From Streptomyces sp. NBC_00576 (GTDB lineage Bacteria > Actinomycetota > Actinomycetes > Streptomycetales > Streptomycetaceae), in the NCBI RefSeq assembly GCF_036345175.1, contig NZ_CP107780.1, positions 6,510,001 through 6,574,000 on the forward strand: 64,000 nucleotides of DNA. The letters run 5' to 3'. The notes under the pieces were generated by a model, which was given only the letters and a program-made list of their open reading frames with translations, did not search any database and was not told the DNA's origin. The position numbers were made by a program, and so were the translations under genes. Positions within the stretch are counted from its first letter, which is position 1. The number at the start of each line of letters is the position of its first letter. Of the stretch, positions 7,874-15,048 are shown one piece after another.

Positions 7874-8971
7874 ATGGCGGATGCCAAGGTCATTCCGTTC
7901 GACGACGACAGGTCCCGCGCGGGCACCGCCGCGCGGCCGTCGCGCCGCCGGAGCGCGGGGAGCAGCCGGCGCAAGGGCGAACCGGCGGTGATTCGCGAGG
8001 TCCAGCCCCTGCCGGGACGAGCCCGCCCGCAGGATGATGTTCAGGTGACACGAGAGCAACAGCCGCCCCAGGAGTCCCAGGATCAGCCCGGGCACCAGTC
8101 CCCGTCGCCCGCCCCGGACGGCGGTGTCGTCGGCAACCTGGAGCGGCGTGTCGCGGGCGGCCTGTCCTTCCTGCGGCGCCGGCTCACCGGGGACTACGAG
8201 ATCGACGAATTCGGCTACGACGCCGAGCTCACCGACCAGGTCCTGATGTCGCTGGTGCGCCCGCTGTACGAGAAGTACTTCCGGGTCGAGGTCAAGGGCA
8301 TCGAGAACATCCCGGCCGAGGGCGGCGCCCTGATCGTCGCCAACCACTCCGGGACGCTGCCGTTGGACGGCCTGATGATGCAGGTCGGCGTGCACGACAA
8401 CCATCCGGCGGGCCGCCATCTCCGGCTCCTCGCGGCGGATCTGGTCTTCATGCTCCCGGTGGTCAACGAACTGGCCCGCAAGGCCGGCCACACTCTGGCC
8501 TGCGCCGAGGACGCGGAACGGCTCCTGGAGCGCGGCGAACTGGTCGGCGTGATGCCGGAGGGCTTCAAGGGCATCGGCAAGCCGTTCAGCGATCGGTACA
8601 AGCTGCAGCGCTTCGGGCGCGGCGGCTTCGTGTCGACGGCACTGCGGCAAGGTGCGCCGATCATCCCGTGCTCGATCGTCGGGGCGGAGGAGATCTACCC
8701 GATGATCGGCAACGCCAAGACCCTGGCCCGGGTGCTTGGCATCCCGTACTTCCCGATCACCCCTACGTTCCCGTGGCTGGGCCCGCTGGGCGGGATCCCG
8801 CTTCCCACGAAGTGGACGATCCAGTTCGGCGAGCCGATCCGTACGGACGGCTATCCGCCGGAGGCGGCCGAGGATCCGATGCTGATGTTCAACCTGACGG
8901 ACCAGGTCAGGGAACAGATCCAGCACACCCTCTACAAGCTGCTGGTGCAGCGGCGGTCTGTGTTCTTCTGA
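7874..8971 (+). CDS. PlsC-type 1-acylglycerol-3-phosphate acyltransferase family
   Basis: This is a 365-residue protein. Residues 1-95 are basic and Pro/Gln-rich, probably disordered. The acyltransferase domain follows, with the NHSGTLPLD motif (H-x4-D catalytic block) near residue 157 and MPEGFKG (block III) near residue 227. It should transfer acyl groups from acyl-ACP or acyl-CoA to a glycerolipid at the membrane. GAGGAG lies upstream of ATG 7874. It probably forms an operon with the SDR gene before it, as in mycobacteria (Rv0502). The adjacent rsbN gene points toward it on the other strand. Confidence 0.88.
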   Translation: MADAKVIPFDDDRSRAGTAARPSRRRSAGSSRRKGEPAVIREVQPLPGRARPQDDVQVTREQQPPQESQDQPGHQSPSPAPDGGVVGNLERRVAGGLSFLRRRLTGDYEIDEFGYDAELTDQVLMSLVRPLYEKYFRVEVKGIENIPAEGGALIVANHSGTLPLDGLMMQVGVHDNHPAGRHLRLLAADLVFMLPVVNELARKAGHTLACAEDAERLLERGELVGVMPEGFKGIGKPFSDRYKLQRFGRGGFVSTALRQGAPIIPCSIVGAEEIYPMIGNAKTLARVLGIPYFPITPTFPWLGPLGGIPLPTKWTIQFGEPIRTDGYPPEAAEDPMLMFNLTDQVREQIQHTLYKLLVQRRSVFF

Positions 8972-9020
8972 CGCACGTGTTCTTCCGTCGTGCCGTTCTT
9001 CCGTCGTACCGCCGACTGCT

Positions 9021-10349
9021 CTAGCTCGCGTCCTCGCTGTCGATGCCCAGGCCGGGCAGCAGGCCCGGCAGGAGCGGCGGGAGCGTGACGTCCGGTTCGG
9101 CGCTCGACGGGGTGGTCGTCGACGGGGACGCCGTGCCGCTGTCCTGTGGCGGGTCGAGGAGGCCGCCGGTGTTGCCGCCGAGCAGGCCGTCGCTACTGGT
9201 GCCCGAGGCGGACGGCTTGGGGTTGCCGCTGCTGGACTCGCGCCCGCCGACGGAGTCGCCGCCGGGGCTGCTGGGCGCGGCCGACCGGTCGGAACCGGAC
9301 GAACTCGTGCCCGACTGCGGTCCGGAGCTCTGCCGTTGGCCTCCGCCACCACCGTGTCCGCCTCCGCCTCCGCCGCTCCGGGAGGGAGGCTGCGGAAGCA
9401 GGGACTGGAGCGGGGCGACCTCTTGGTCTATGGCGTCGAAGACCGACGACACCTCCTGGCTCACGTCCCCGAGCTGCACCGGGAGACGTTCGCGCAGGGC
9501 GCCCCACGCCTCGCGGTGGGAACGGGAGAAGGTGTCCAGAGCCTGGATGGGGCCCAGGGAGTCCGGATCGTGCCGGTACGCGTCGTGCAGCAGGCGGTGC
9601 CCCTCCGAGGCGTCGTGCTGCATGCCGGACAGAGCGCGGCGGATCTCGCCGAGCGACTCGTGGTCGAGCTGGCCGGCGCGGTCGCGCTCCATCAGTCGGC
9701 GCGCCTCGCTGAGCCGCGTCGAGGCCTGGTCCAGGTAGACCTTGCCTCGCTCGCCGTCGCCGTCGGCCAGGTAGTTGAGCTTGATGTCCTCGATGCCGCG
9801 CTTGAGGCCGTACAGCGAGTCACCTGGCAGGGCGTCGGAACTGGCGGCGGCGACACCCCCGAAAGCTCCCGCCGCCACGCCCACGCTGAGCCCGCCCGCG
9901 GCGAGACCCTTCGTGAGCCGTGAACGGGGTCGCAACTTCCCCAGCCCACTCGCCCGGTGGCTGGCCCTCGCCCTGGAGCGCTGCTCGGGCACCAAAGGGT
10001 TCGCCGCCCCGCCTCCCGGCACGGTGCCGTCCCGCAGCATGGCCTCCATCGCGGCCACCAGCTGGGCCCGGTGGACGACCTTGACCGCGGGGTCGAGCAC
10101 CGGCTTGGGCAGCTCGCCGAGACCGGTCGCGAGGGCCACCAGGCGGCTCGGTTCGGTCCGTTCCGCCCGGGGATCCACCTGGTGGTCCGCCCGGTGGTCG
10201 GCCTGTTCCGCGACAGCCGGGGCCGACTCCGGGGCAGGGTCCGGTGCCGGTCCTTCGGGCTGCTCGGCCGCCGAGTCCCGGTCGGACAGCTCCTCCAGGG
10301 CCTGGGCGAAGGCGTTCGCCCGCCGGTGCGCCGAAACGTTCGCGATCAC
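9021..10349 (-). CDS. rsbN: RsbN, anti-sigma factor of BldN (DUF5667 type)
   Basis: This 442-residue membrane protein begins VIANVSAHRRANAFAQALEE. The N-terminal cytoplasmic part (to about residue 140) binds the sigma factor in known RsbN. One membrane helix follows (LAAGGLSVGVAAGAFGGVAAA), then an extracytoplasmic DUF5667-like helical domain (DALPGDSLYGLKRGIEDIKL onward) and a long Gly/Ser/Pro tail. A GTG 9 bases farther upstream overlaps the GAGGAGG ribosome site, so GTG 10349, 8 bases after that site, is chosen. A promoter matching the sigma-BldN consensus lies at 10479-10507. RsbN therefore forms a feedback loop with bldN, its upstream neighbour. Confidence 0.9.
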   Translation of the reverse strand: MIANVSAHRRANAFAQALEELSDRDSAAEQPEGPAPDPAPESAPAVAEQADHRADHQVDPRAERTEPSRLVALATGLGELPKPVLDPAVKVVHRAQLVAAMEAMLRDGTVPGGGAANPLVPEQRSRARASHRASGLGKLRPRSRLTKGLAAGGLSVGVAAGAFGGVAAASSDALPGDSLYGLKRGIEDIKLNYLADGDGERGKVYLDQASTRLSEARRLMERDRAGQLDHESLGEIRRALSGMQHDASEGHRLLHDAYRHDPDSLGPIQALDTFSRSHREAWGALRERLPVQLGDVSQEVSSVFDAIDQEVAPLQSLLPQPPSRSGGGGGGHGGGGGQRQSSGPQSGTSSSGSDRSAAPSSPGGDSVGGRESSSGNPKPSASGTSSDGLLGGNTGGLLDPPQDSGTASPSTTTPSSAEPDVTLPPLLPGLLPGLGIDSEDAS

Positions 10350-10739
10350 TGGCGGCACCTCCTCTCGTCATGACGGTCGGCTCCCCAGGGGGTCCTGAGG
10401 GTTGCACAACCCTGACCACATCGTCGATCAGGTGATCGAAGACGGCCAGGGAGTGACCACAGGGAGCCTGTATCCCGCACAACGAGTGGCGCGGCACTTG
10501 GGTTACGGACGGCGGATGATCGGACCGCGAACTCAACGGACTTTCACCGAAGGTGAGTTGGCGATCGCGGAGTGTGCGAATTCCGAGCGGGTGGAAGCCG
10601 GCCGGGGCGGGGCGGAGGCCGCGGTGCGGGGGAGGCGGTGCGACGCGAGATGCGGTGCGGGGTGCGCCAGGTGGCTCGTCGGGCCTGGGCGCGGCGCGGA
10701 GAGGTGCCGGGGGTGTGCGCGGAGTACCTCGTATGGTGC
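10350..10739 (-). other. bldN-rsbN intergenic region / rsbN leader
   Basis: This 390-base gap holds the sigma-BldN-type promoter of rsbN and a leader of about 120 bases. Within the leader a palindrome, AGGGTTGCACAACCCT (10398-10413), could form a hairpin. No coding sequence is credible here. The part nearest bldN is G-rich on the + strand and shows no clear terminator. Confidence 0.5.
10479..10507 (-). promoter_or_regulatory. sigma-BldN-dependent promoter of rsbN
   Basis: On the minus strand the sequence reads CGTAAC, 17 bases, CGTTGT. The known sigma-BldN promoters (chaplins, rodlins, rsbN) have CGTAAC at -35 and CGTTGA at -10 with about 16 bases between. The -35 box is exact and the -10 box has five of six matches. 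The position before rsbN agrees with its known autoregulated transcription. Confidence 0.75.
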
Positions 10740-11516
10740 TCAGCGCGCGTCTTCCGGGAGGAGCCGGGCGAGTGTGCGGACGGCGCGGTACTGGAGGGTC
10801 TTGATGGCGCCCTCGTTCTTGCCCATCACTCGGGCGGTCTCGGCGACGGACAGCCCCTGGAGGAAACGCAGCGTCACGCACTCCTGCTGCTGGGGGTTGA
10901 GTCGTTTTACGGCGTCGAGGAGAGCGGCGTTCGAGAGGGACTCCAGGACGGAGTCCTCCGGTGAGCGCTCGACCTCGTTGGCGTCCAGCATCTCGCCTGT
11001 GGTCACTTCGAGCCGGAAACGGCTGGACTTGAAGTGGTCGGCGACGAGGTTGCGGGCGATGGTGACGAGCCAGGCGCCGAAGTCACGGCCCTGCCAGGTG
11101 AAGGTTCCGATGCGGCGCAGGGCGCGCAGGAATGTCTCGCTCGTCAGGTCCTCGGCGGTGGCCTTTCCTCCCACTCGGTAGTAGATGTACCGGTACACAG
11201 TGTCGCTGTACTGGTCGTAAAGGCGGCCGAAGGCGTCGGCCTCGCCGGCCTGTGCTCGCTCGACAAGGTCCATCATGCGGGCGCTGTCACTGTCCGCAGC
11301 GGGGCGGCGAGTGGTGGCGGCGCCGGCGCCGGCCGCGCGGCCTCGTCTGCCGACCGCGGCGGTGCCGTCGGCCAGTGCGTAGCACGGGCCGATTGGTGCG
11401 GCGGTGGCGAATGCGGGGACGGCGTACGCGGTGGGGACGAAGCCGCGCAACAGGTCTAGGACCGTTGCGCGCAGCGTAGCCAGGCCCGAGGCGTCAACCC
11501 CGACGTGTGGGTACAC
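10740..11516 (-). CDS. bldN: BldN, ECF-type RNA polymerase sigma factor for aerial development
   Basis: This 258-residue sigma factor has an unusual N-terminal extension of about 85 residues (MYPHVGVDASGLATLRATV onward) before sigma region 2 (LVERAQAGEADAFGRLY; VYRYIYYRVG; AEDLTSETFLRAL) and region 4 (RLNPQQQECVTLRFLQGLSVAE; KNEGAIKTLQYRAVRTL). Such a pro-sequence, removed by proteolysis, is characteristic of BldN in S. coelicolor. BldN drives chaplin and rodlin genes and rsbN during aerial hypha formation. GTG 11516 has a weak GGGAG upstream. bldN itself is repressed by BldD; only a weak candidate half-site pair is visible upstream. Confidence 0.95.
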   Translation of the reverse strand: MYPHVGVDASGLATLRATVLDLLRGFVPTAYAVPAFATAAPIGPCYALADGTAAVGRRGRAAGAGAATTRRPAADSDSARMMDLVERAQAGEADAFGRLYDQYSDTVYRYIYYRVGGKATAEDLTSETFLRALRRIGTFTWQGRDFGAWLVTIARNLVADHFKSSRFRLEVTTGEMLDANEVERSPEDSVLESLSNAALLDAVKRLNPQQQECVTLRFLQGLSVAETARVMGKNEGAIKTLQYRAVRTLARLLPEDAR

Positions 11517-11823
11517 GGGACTCCCAGAGGCAGAGCTTCCATCACGTGCAGTGCGGGACCGTTCACCCGTCGTGGCGACGGAGGGGTACCGGTTTGCGTC
11601 TGAGGAGAATAACGCTTCGTACAGGCGCTGCTACACCCGGTTGCTCAAATCATCGATTACGTCGCTTCTGTTACCTATTGACGCCCGTTCAAGTGCCGCA
11701 GTGTGACAGGTTGTTGATCGATAAAGGCCGAGTTGAGCTCCGCTCGGGGCGTGTTGTGGCTGTGTACGGCCAACGGGACTGATGGAGGGGTTACGGGGGT
11801 GCGGTTGGGCGAATGGTTGTTTC
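11517..11823 (-). promoter_or_regulatory. bldN upstream region
   Basis: This region must contain the bldN promoter. AGTGC (11550-11554) and TCACC (11563-11567) resemble the two halves of a BldD box but lack one consensus base. AT-richer sequence at 11640-11730 is a plausible promoter location. No gene is seen here. Confidence 0.35.
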
Positions 11824-11931
11824 TTCGCCCCCGCCGCCCCTACCCGTCCCATCCTGAACCTGGGGGCTGCGCCCCCAGACCCCCGCGCCGGCCCTGAACG
11901 GGCCTTGTCCTCAAGCGCCGGACGGGCTGGA
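11824..11931 (+). repeat. dispersed Streptomyces intergenic repeat, copy A
   Basis: The block begins TTCGCCCCCGCCGCCCC, contains the hairpin TGGGGGCTGCGCCCCCA, and ends CGCCGGACGGGCTGGA. Near-identical blocks occur at 19602-19720 and 27822-27930, all in the same orientation and all between genes. Similar sequences are widespread in Streptomyces intergenic DNA. This copy lies between bldN and the HAD gene. Confidence 0.85.
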
Positions 11932-11969
11932 GATGCGGGCCGGAGCTCGAAGGGGACCGCCCGGGCTGG

Positions 11970-12475
11970 CGGGGATTGCCGGTGTGTGAGGGGCGGGCCG
12001 ACGTGTGAGGGGCGGACCCGGCCGGCATGGGAGGGAGACCCGGCCGGCATGGGGGCGGGCCACGGCCGGGGTGGAGGCGGGGGCGGCCGTGCTGGAGGGG
12101 GTGGCCGAGGTGTGAGGGGGGTCGGCTGTGCTGGAGGGGGTGGCCGAGGTGTGAGGGGGGTCGGCTGTGCTGGAGGGGGTGGCTGAGGTGTGAGGGGGTC
12201 GGCCGTGCTGGAGGGGGTGGCTGAGGTGTGAGGGGGGTCGGCCGTGCTGGAGGGGGTGGCTGAGGTGTGAGGGGGCGGCCGAGGTGGAGGGGTGGGTCGG
12301 CGCGTGAGGGGGGTCGGCTGTGCTGGAGGGGGCGGCCGAGGTGTGAGGGGTGGGGCCGTGCTGGAGGGGGGCGGCCGGTGTGGAGCGGTGGGTCGGCCTA
12401 TGAAGGGGCCGGCCTGCTGAAGGGGGTGGTCGACGTGTGAGGGGTGGGGCCGTGTCGGAGGGGGAGTGGTCGGGG
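11970..12475 (+). repeat. G-rich degenerate tandem repeat (about 40-bp unit)
   Basis: The + strand repeats the pattern gtcggcTGTGCTGGAGGGGG followed by TGGCCGAGGTGTGAGGGGG about ten times with variation; the most regular part is 12086-12276. Runs of four to six G occur every 10-15 bases, so the G-rich strand could fold into quadruplexes. It sits just past the 3' end of the HAD gene and before copy A of the dispersed repeat. I see no gene in it; open frames here are by-products of the period. Confidence 0.85.
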
Positions 12476-12508
12476 TGGGGTTGGGGCTTCTTCTGTGTGT
12501 CGTGGGGG

Positions 12509-13453
12509 TCAGCGGCGGCGGCGGTGTAGGGCGATTGCTGCTGCGGTGCCGCCGGCCACTGCTCCTACGCCTGCTGCCGCCGGGATGCCGACCTTCGCCG
12601 CCTTGCGGCCGGTGCGGTAGTCCCGTAGGCGCCAGTCCAGTTGGCGGGCGTGTTTGCGGAGCTTGGTGTCCGGGTTGATCGCGTAGGGGTGGCCCACCAG
12701 GGACAGCATCGGGATGTCGTTGTGCGAGTCGCTGTATGCCGCGCAGCGGGAGAGGCTCAGGCCTTCCGCTGTGGCGAGGGCGCGGACCGCTTCCGCTTTC
12801 GCCGGGCCGTGCAGGGGTTCCCCCACCAGCTTGCCCGTGTATACGCCGTCCACCGACTCCGCGACCGTGCCCAGGGCGCCCGTCAGGCCCAGGCGGCGGG
12901 CGATGACCGTGGCGATCTCCACCGGGGCCGCCGTTACCAGCCACACCTTCTGGCCCGCATCCAGGTGCGCCTGGGCCAGCGCGCGCGTGCCCGGCCAGAT
13001 GCGTTCGGCCATGTACTCGTCGTAGATCTCCTCGCCGATCGACATCAGCTCGGCGACGCGGTGGCCCTTGACGATGGAGAGGGCGGAGTCCCGGGCGTCC
13101 TGCATGTGCTCGGGGTCCTCGATGCCGGCCAGCCTGAACCACGCCTGCTGCCAGGCGAATCGGTAGAGATCGCGGGTCTCGAAGAACTTCCGCTTGTACA
13201 GGCCCCGGCCGAAGTGGAAGATCGCGGCGCCTTGCATCACGGTGTTGTCGAGGTCGAAGAAGGCAGCGGCCTTGTCGTCACCGAGGACGGGGAAAGCCGG
13301 TTCCTCCTCGGTGCCGGGCGGGACCGGCGCATGCGTCAGTTCCTCCAGCTCCTGGGAGGATTTGCGCGCTGCCTCCGCCGAGGCCTCGCCTGCCAACACG
13401 CTCCGCGCCGTGGCGGAGCGCCTACGGGGAGTGAGCCATCCGAGAGCGGCCAT
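12509..13453 (-). CDS. HAD-IB phosphatase (SerB1-like), membrane-anchored
   Basis: This 314-residue protein has the HAD motif I AAFFDLDNTVMQG near residue 65, motif II VTAAPVEIA near residue 169, and motif III/IV GPAKAEAVRAL with YSDSHNDIPML near residue 243. It belongs to the SerB/CicA subfamily with an IB-type cap (about residues 85-165). The C-terminus carries one predicted membrane helix (AAAGVGAVAGGTAAAIALH) ending in RRRR, so it is probably tail-anchored with the enzyme in the cytoplasm. M. tuberculosis SerB1 (Rv0505c) occupies the same place in the conserved gene order. Activity may be toward a phospholipid head or phosphoserine; this is not decidable here. Confidence 0.88.
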   Translation of the reverse strand: MAALGWLTPRRRSATARSVLAGEASAEAARKSSQELEELTHAPVPPGTEEEPAFPVLGDDKAAAFFDLDNTVMQGAAIFHFGRGLYKRKFFETRDLYRFAWQQAWFRLAGIEDPEHMQDARDSALSIVKGHRVAELMSIGEEIYDEYMAERIWPGTRALAQAHLDAGQKVWLVTAAPVEIATVIARRLGLTGALGTVAESVDGVYTGKLVGEPLHGPAKAEAVRALATAEGLSLSRCAAYSDSHNDIPMLSLVGHPYAINPDTKLRKHARQLDWRLRDYRTGRKAAKVGIPAAAGVGAVAGGTAAAIALHRRRR

Positions 13454-13601
13454 GGCGTGAGCATAGCCAGTTTGTTCGGTGCTTCCGGAGTCGAGAGGTT
13501 TGGAGGTTGTGAACTCTCCGCGACCGCACAGTTAAAGAACTGGATCCGCCGCTCCCCTGCGGGCCCGGATGCCTTCCCGGCGGTCGCGGGACAATGGCTG
13601 T

Positions 13602-13877
13602 ATGAGTCCTCTGTTTCGGCGCGTCGACCGCCGTACGCCCCAGTCTCGGCTCGTCACTCTCATCCGGAAGCCCGGTTGTCATTTGTGTGATGACGCACAA
13701 GGAGTTGTCGAGAAGGTGTGCGCCGATCTTGGGGTGCCCTGGGAACAGAAGGACATCACTCAGGACGAAGAACTCAACCGTGAGTACTGGGAACAGATCC
13801 CTGTCGTGCTCATCGACGGCGCCCAGCACACCTTCTGGCGTGTCAGCGAAGAACGTCTTCGCAAAGCCCTCACATAG
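13602..13877 (+). CDS. glutaredoxin-like thiol protein
   Basis: This 91-residue protein has a thioredoxin fold with the active site CHLC near residue 29 (TLIRKPGCHLCDDAQ). The cis-Pro segment IPVVLIDG lies near residue 65. It matches the DUF836/glutaredoxin-family protein that precedes rex-hemA in streptomycetes and hemA in mycobacteria (Rv0508). It likely reduces disulfides in the cytoplasm. ATG 13602 gives the usual length; a 33-base longer reading has no ribosome site. It is divergent from the HAD gene with 148 bases between. Confidence 0.88.
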   Translation: MSPLFRRVDRRTPQSRLVTLIRKPGCHLCDDAQGVVEKVCADLGVPWEQKDITQDEELNREYWEQIPVVLIDGAQHTFWRVSEERLRKALT

Positions 13878-14223
13878 ATTCCCGATCGATTACCGAGTGG
13901 TCGAGTTCTGACCAAGTGCTGACCGAGCAGTCCAAGTGGTCCGGAAAGTCGCTTAGGATCGAGGGCGGTTCAGATCTCGGGGGCGGGATTCATGAGGAGT
14001 GTGTGCGGTTTTGCCCCCGAACGGTGCCTGTGACGGCGAGGGACGGCGGTGCTTGTGCGCCGGTTCCATACGTGTGCGCCGGGGGTGCGTGACCCCGGTC
14101 ACGTTGGCCGGGCAAATCGGACACCATCTTTGTGCACGCGTTCACAAAGACATAGCCTGCATTCGACGGGGCGGTCCAGGAACGTGTGACCGCCTGCAGC
14201 CCCGCGCTACCCGCAGGAGCACC
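13878..14223 (+). promoter_or_regulatory. rex-hemACD promoter region
   Basis: This 346-base gap contains the Rex operator at 14131-14146. The operon promoter must lie around it. No other gene is credible in it. Low-GC patches at 13875-13925 and 14110-14160 stand out from the surroundings. Confidence 0.6.
14131..14146. promoter_or_regulatory. Rex operator (ROP site)
   Basis: TGTGCACGCGTTCACA differs at one position from the palindrome TGTGAACGCGTTCACA, the known binding site of Rex in Streptomyces. It lies 78 bases before the rex start, consistent with redox-controlled autoregulation of rex-hemACD. Confidence 0.92.
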
Positions 14224-15048
14224 GTGGCAACTGGCCGAACTCACCGACCGGCGACCCGCAGCCGAGGGATTCCCGAGGCCACCGTCGCCAGGCTTCCGCT
14301 GTACCTCCGTGCGCTGACCGGACTGTCGGAGCGCTCGGTACCCACGGTCTCCTCCGAGGAACTGGCCGCCGCCGCGGGCGTCAACTCCGCGAAGCTGCGT
14401 AAGGACTTCTCCTACCTGGGCTCGTACGGAACGCGTGGCGTCGGCTACGACGTCGAGTATCTCGTTTACCAGATCTCCCGTGAGCTGGGGCTCACCCAGG
14501 ACTGGCCGGTAGTGATCGTCGGCATCGGTAATCTCGGCGCCGCCCTCGCGAACTACGGCGGCTTCGCCTCCCGTGGATTCCGGGTGGCCGCCCTCATCGA
14601 CGCAGATCCCACCATGGCGGGAAAGCCGGTCGCCGGTATTCCGGTGCAGCACTCGGATGATCTGGAAAGGATCATCGCGGACAACGGCGTGTCCATTGGC
14701 GTTATCGCCACCCCCGCCGGTGCCGCTCAGCCCGTGTGTGATCGGCTCGTCGCCGCGGGCGTCACGTCCATTCTGAACTTCGCGCCCACCGTCCTGACCG
14801 TTCCGGACGGTGTCGACGTACGCAAGGTCGATCTCTCCATCGAGCTGCAGATCCTCGCTTTCCACGAGCAGCGCAAGGCGGGCGAGGAGGCCGACGCCGC
14901 GGCTGCCGCCGCCGACGCCGCCGCTGCGGCCGGCACCGCAGCCAGGGCCGCGGCCAAGAGGCAGGGCGCTCGTACCGGCAACGGTGGTCGTGGCAGTGGC
15001 AGTGGCAATGGGCCTGACGGGGACGTTCCCGCCGTGATGCCGGCATGA
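14224..15048 (+). CDS. rex: redox-sensing transcriptional repressor Rex
   Basis: This 274-residue repressor senses the NADH/NAD+ ratio. The N-terminal winged helix covers about residues 15-85 (VSSEELAAAAGVNSAKLRKDFSYLG, the recognition part). A Rossmann domain begins VVIVGIGNLGAALANY near residue 99. The C-terminus is an Ala/Gly-rich tail longer than in Bacillus Rex. GTG 14224 is preceded by AGGAG at good spacing. The stop overlaps the hemA start (ATGA), so rex and haem genes are translationally coupled. In S. coelicolor Rex represses its own operon and cytochrome bd genes under high NAD+; the operator here supports the same circuit. Confidence 0.97.
   Translation: MATGRTHRPATRSRGIPEATVARLPLYLRALTGLSERSVPTVSSEELAAAAGVNSAKLRKDFSYLGSYGTRGVGYDVEYLVYQISRELGLTQDWPVVIVGIGNLGAALANYGGFASRGFRVAALIDADPTMAGKPVAGIPVQHSDDLERIIADNGVSIGVIATPAGAAQPVCDRLVAAGVTSILNFAPTVLTVPDGVDVRKVDLSIELQILAFHEQRKAGEEADAAAAAADAAAAAGTAARAAAKRQGARTGNGGRGSGSGNGPDGDVPAVMPA

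Noticed and set aside
11970..12475. CRISPR or coding repeat near 12 kb
   Set aside because: No unique spacers; the repeat is degenerate and frames in it are by-products of the period.
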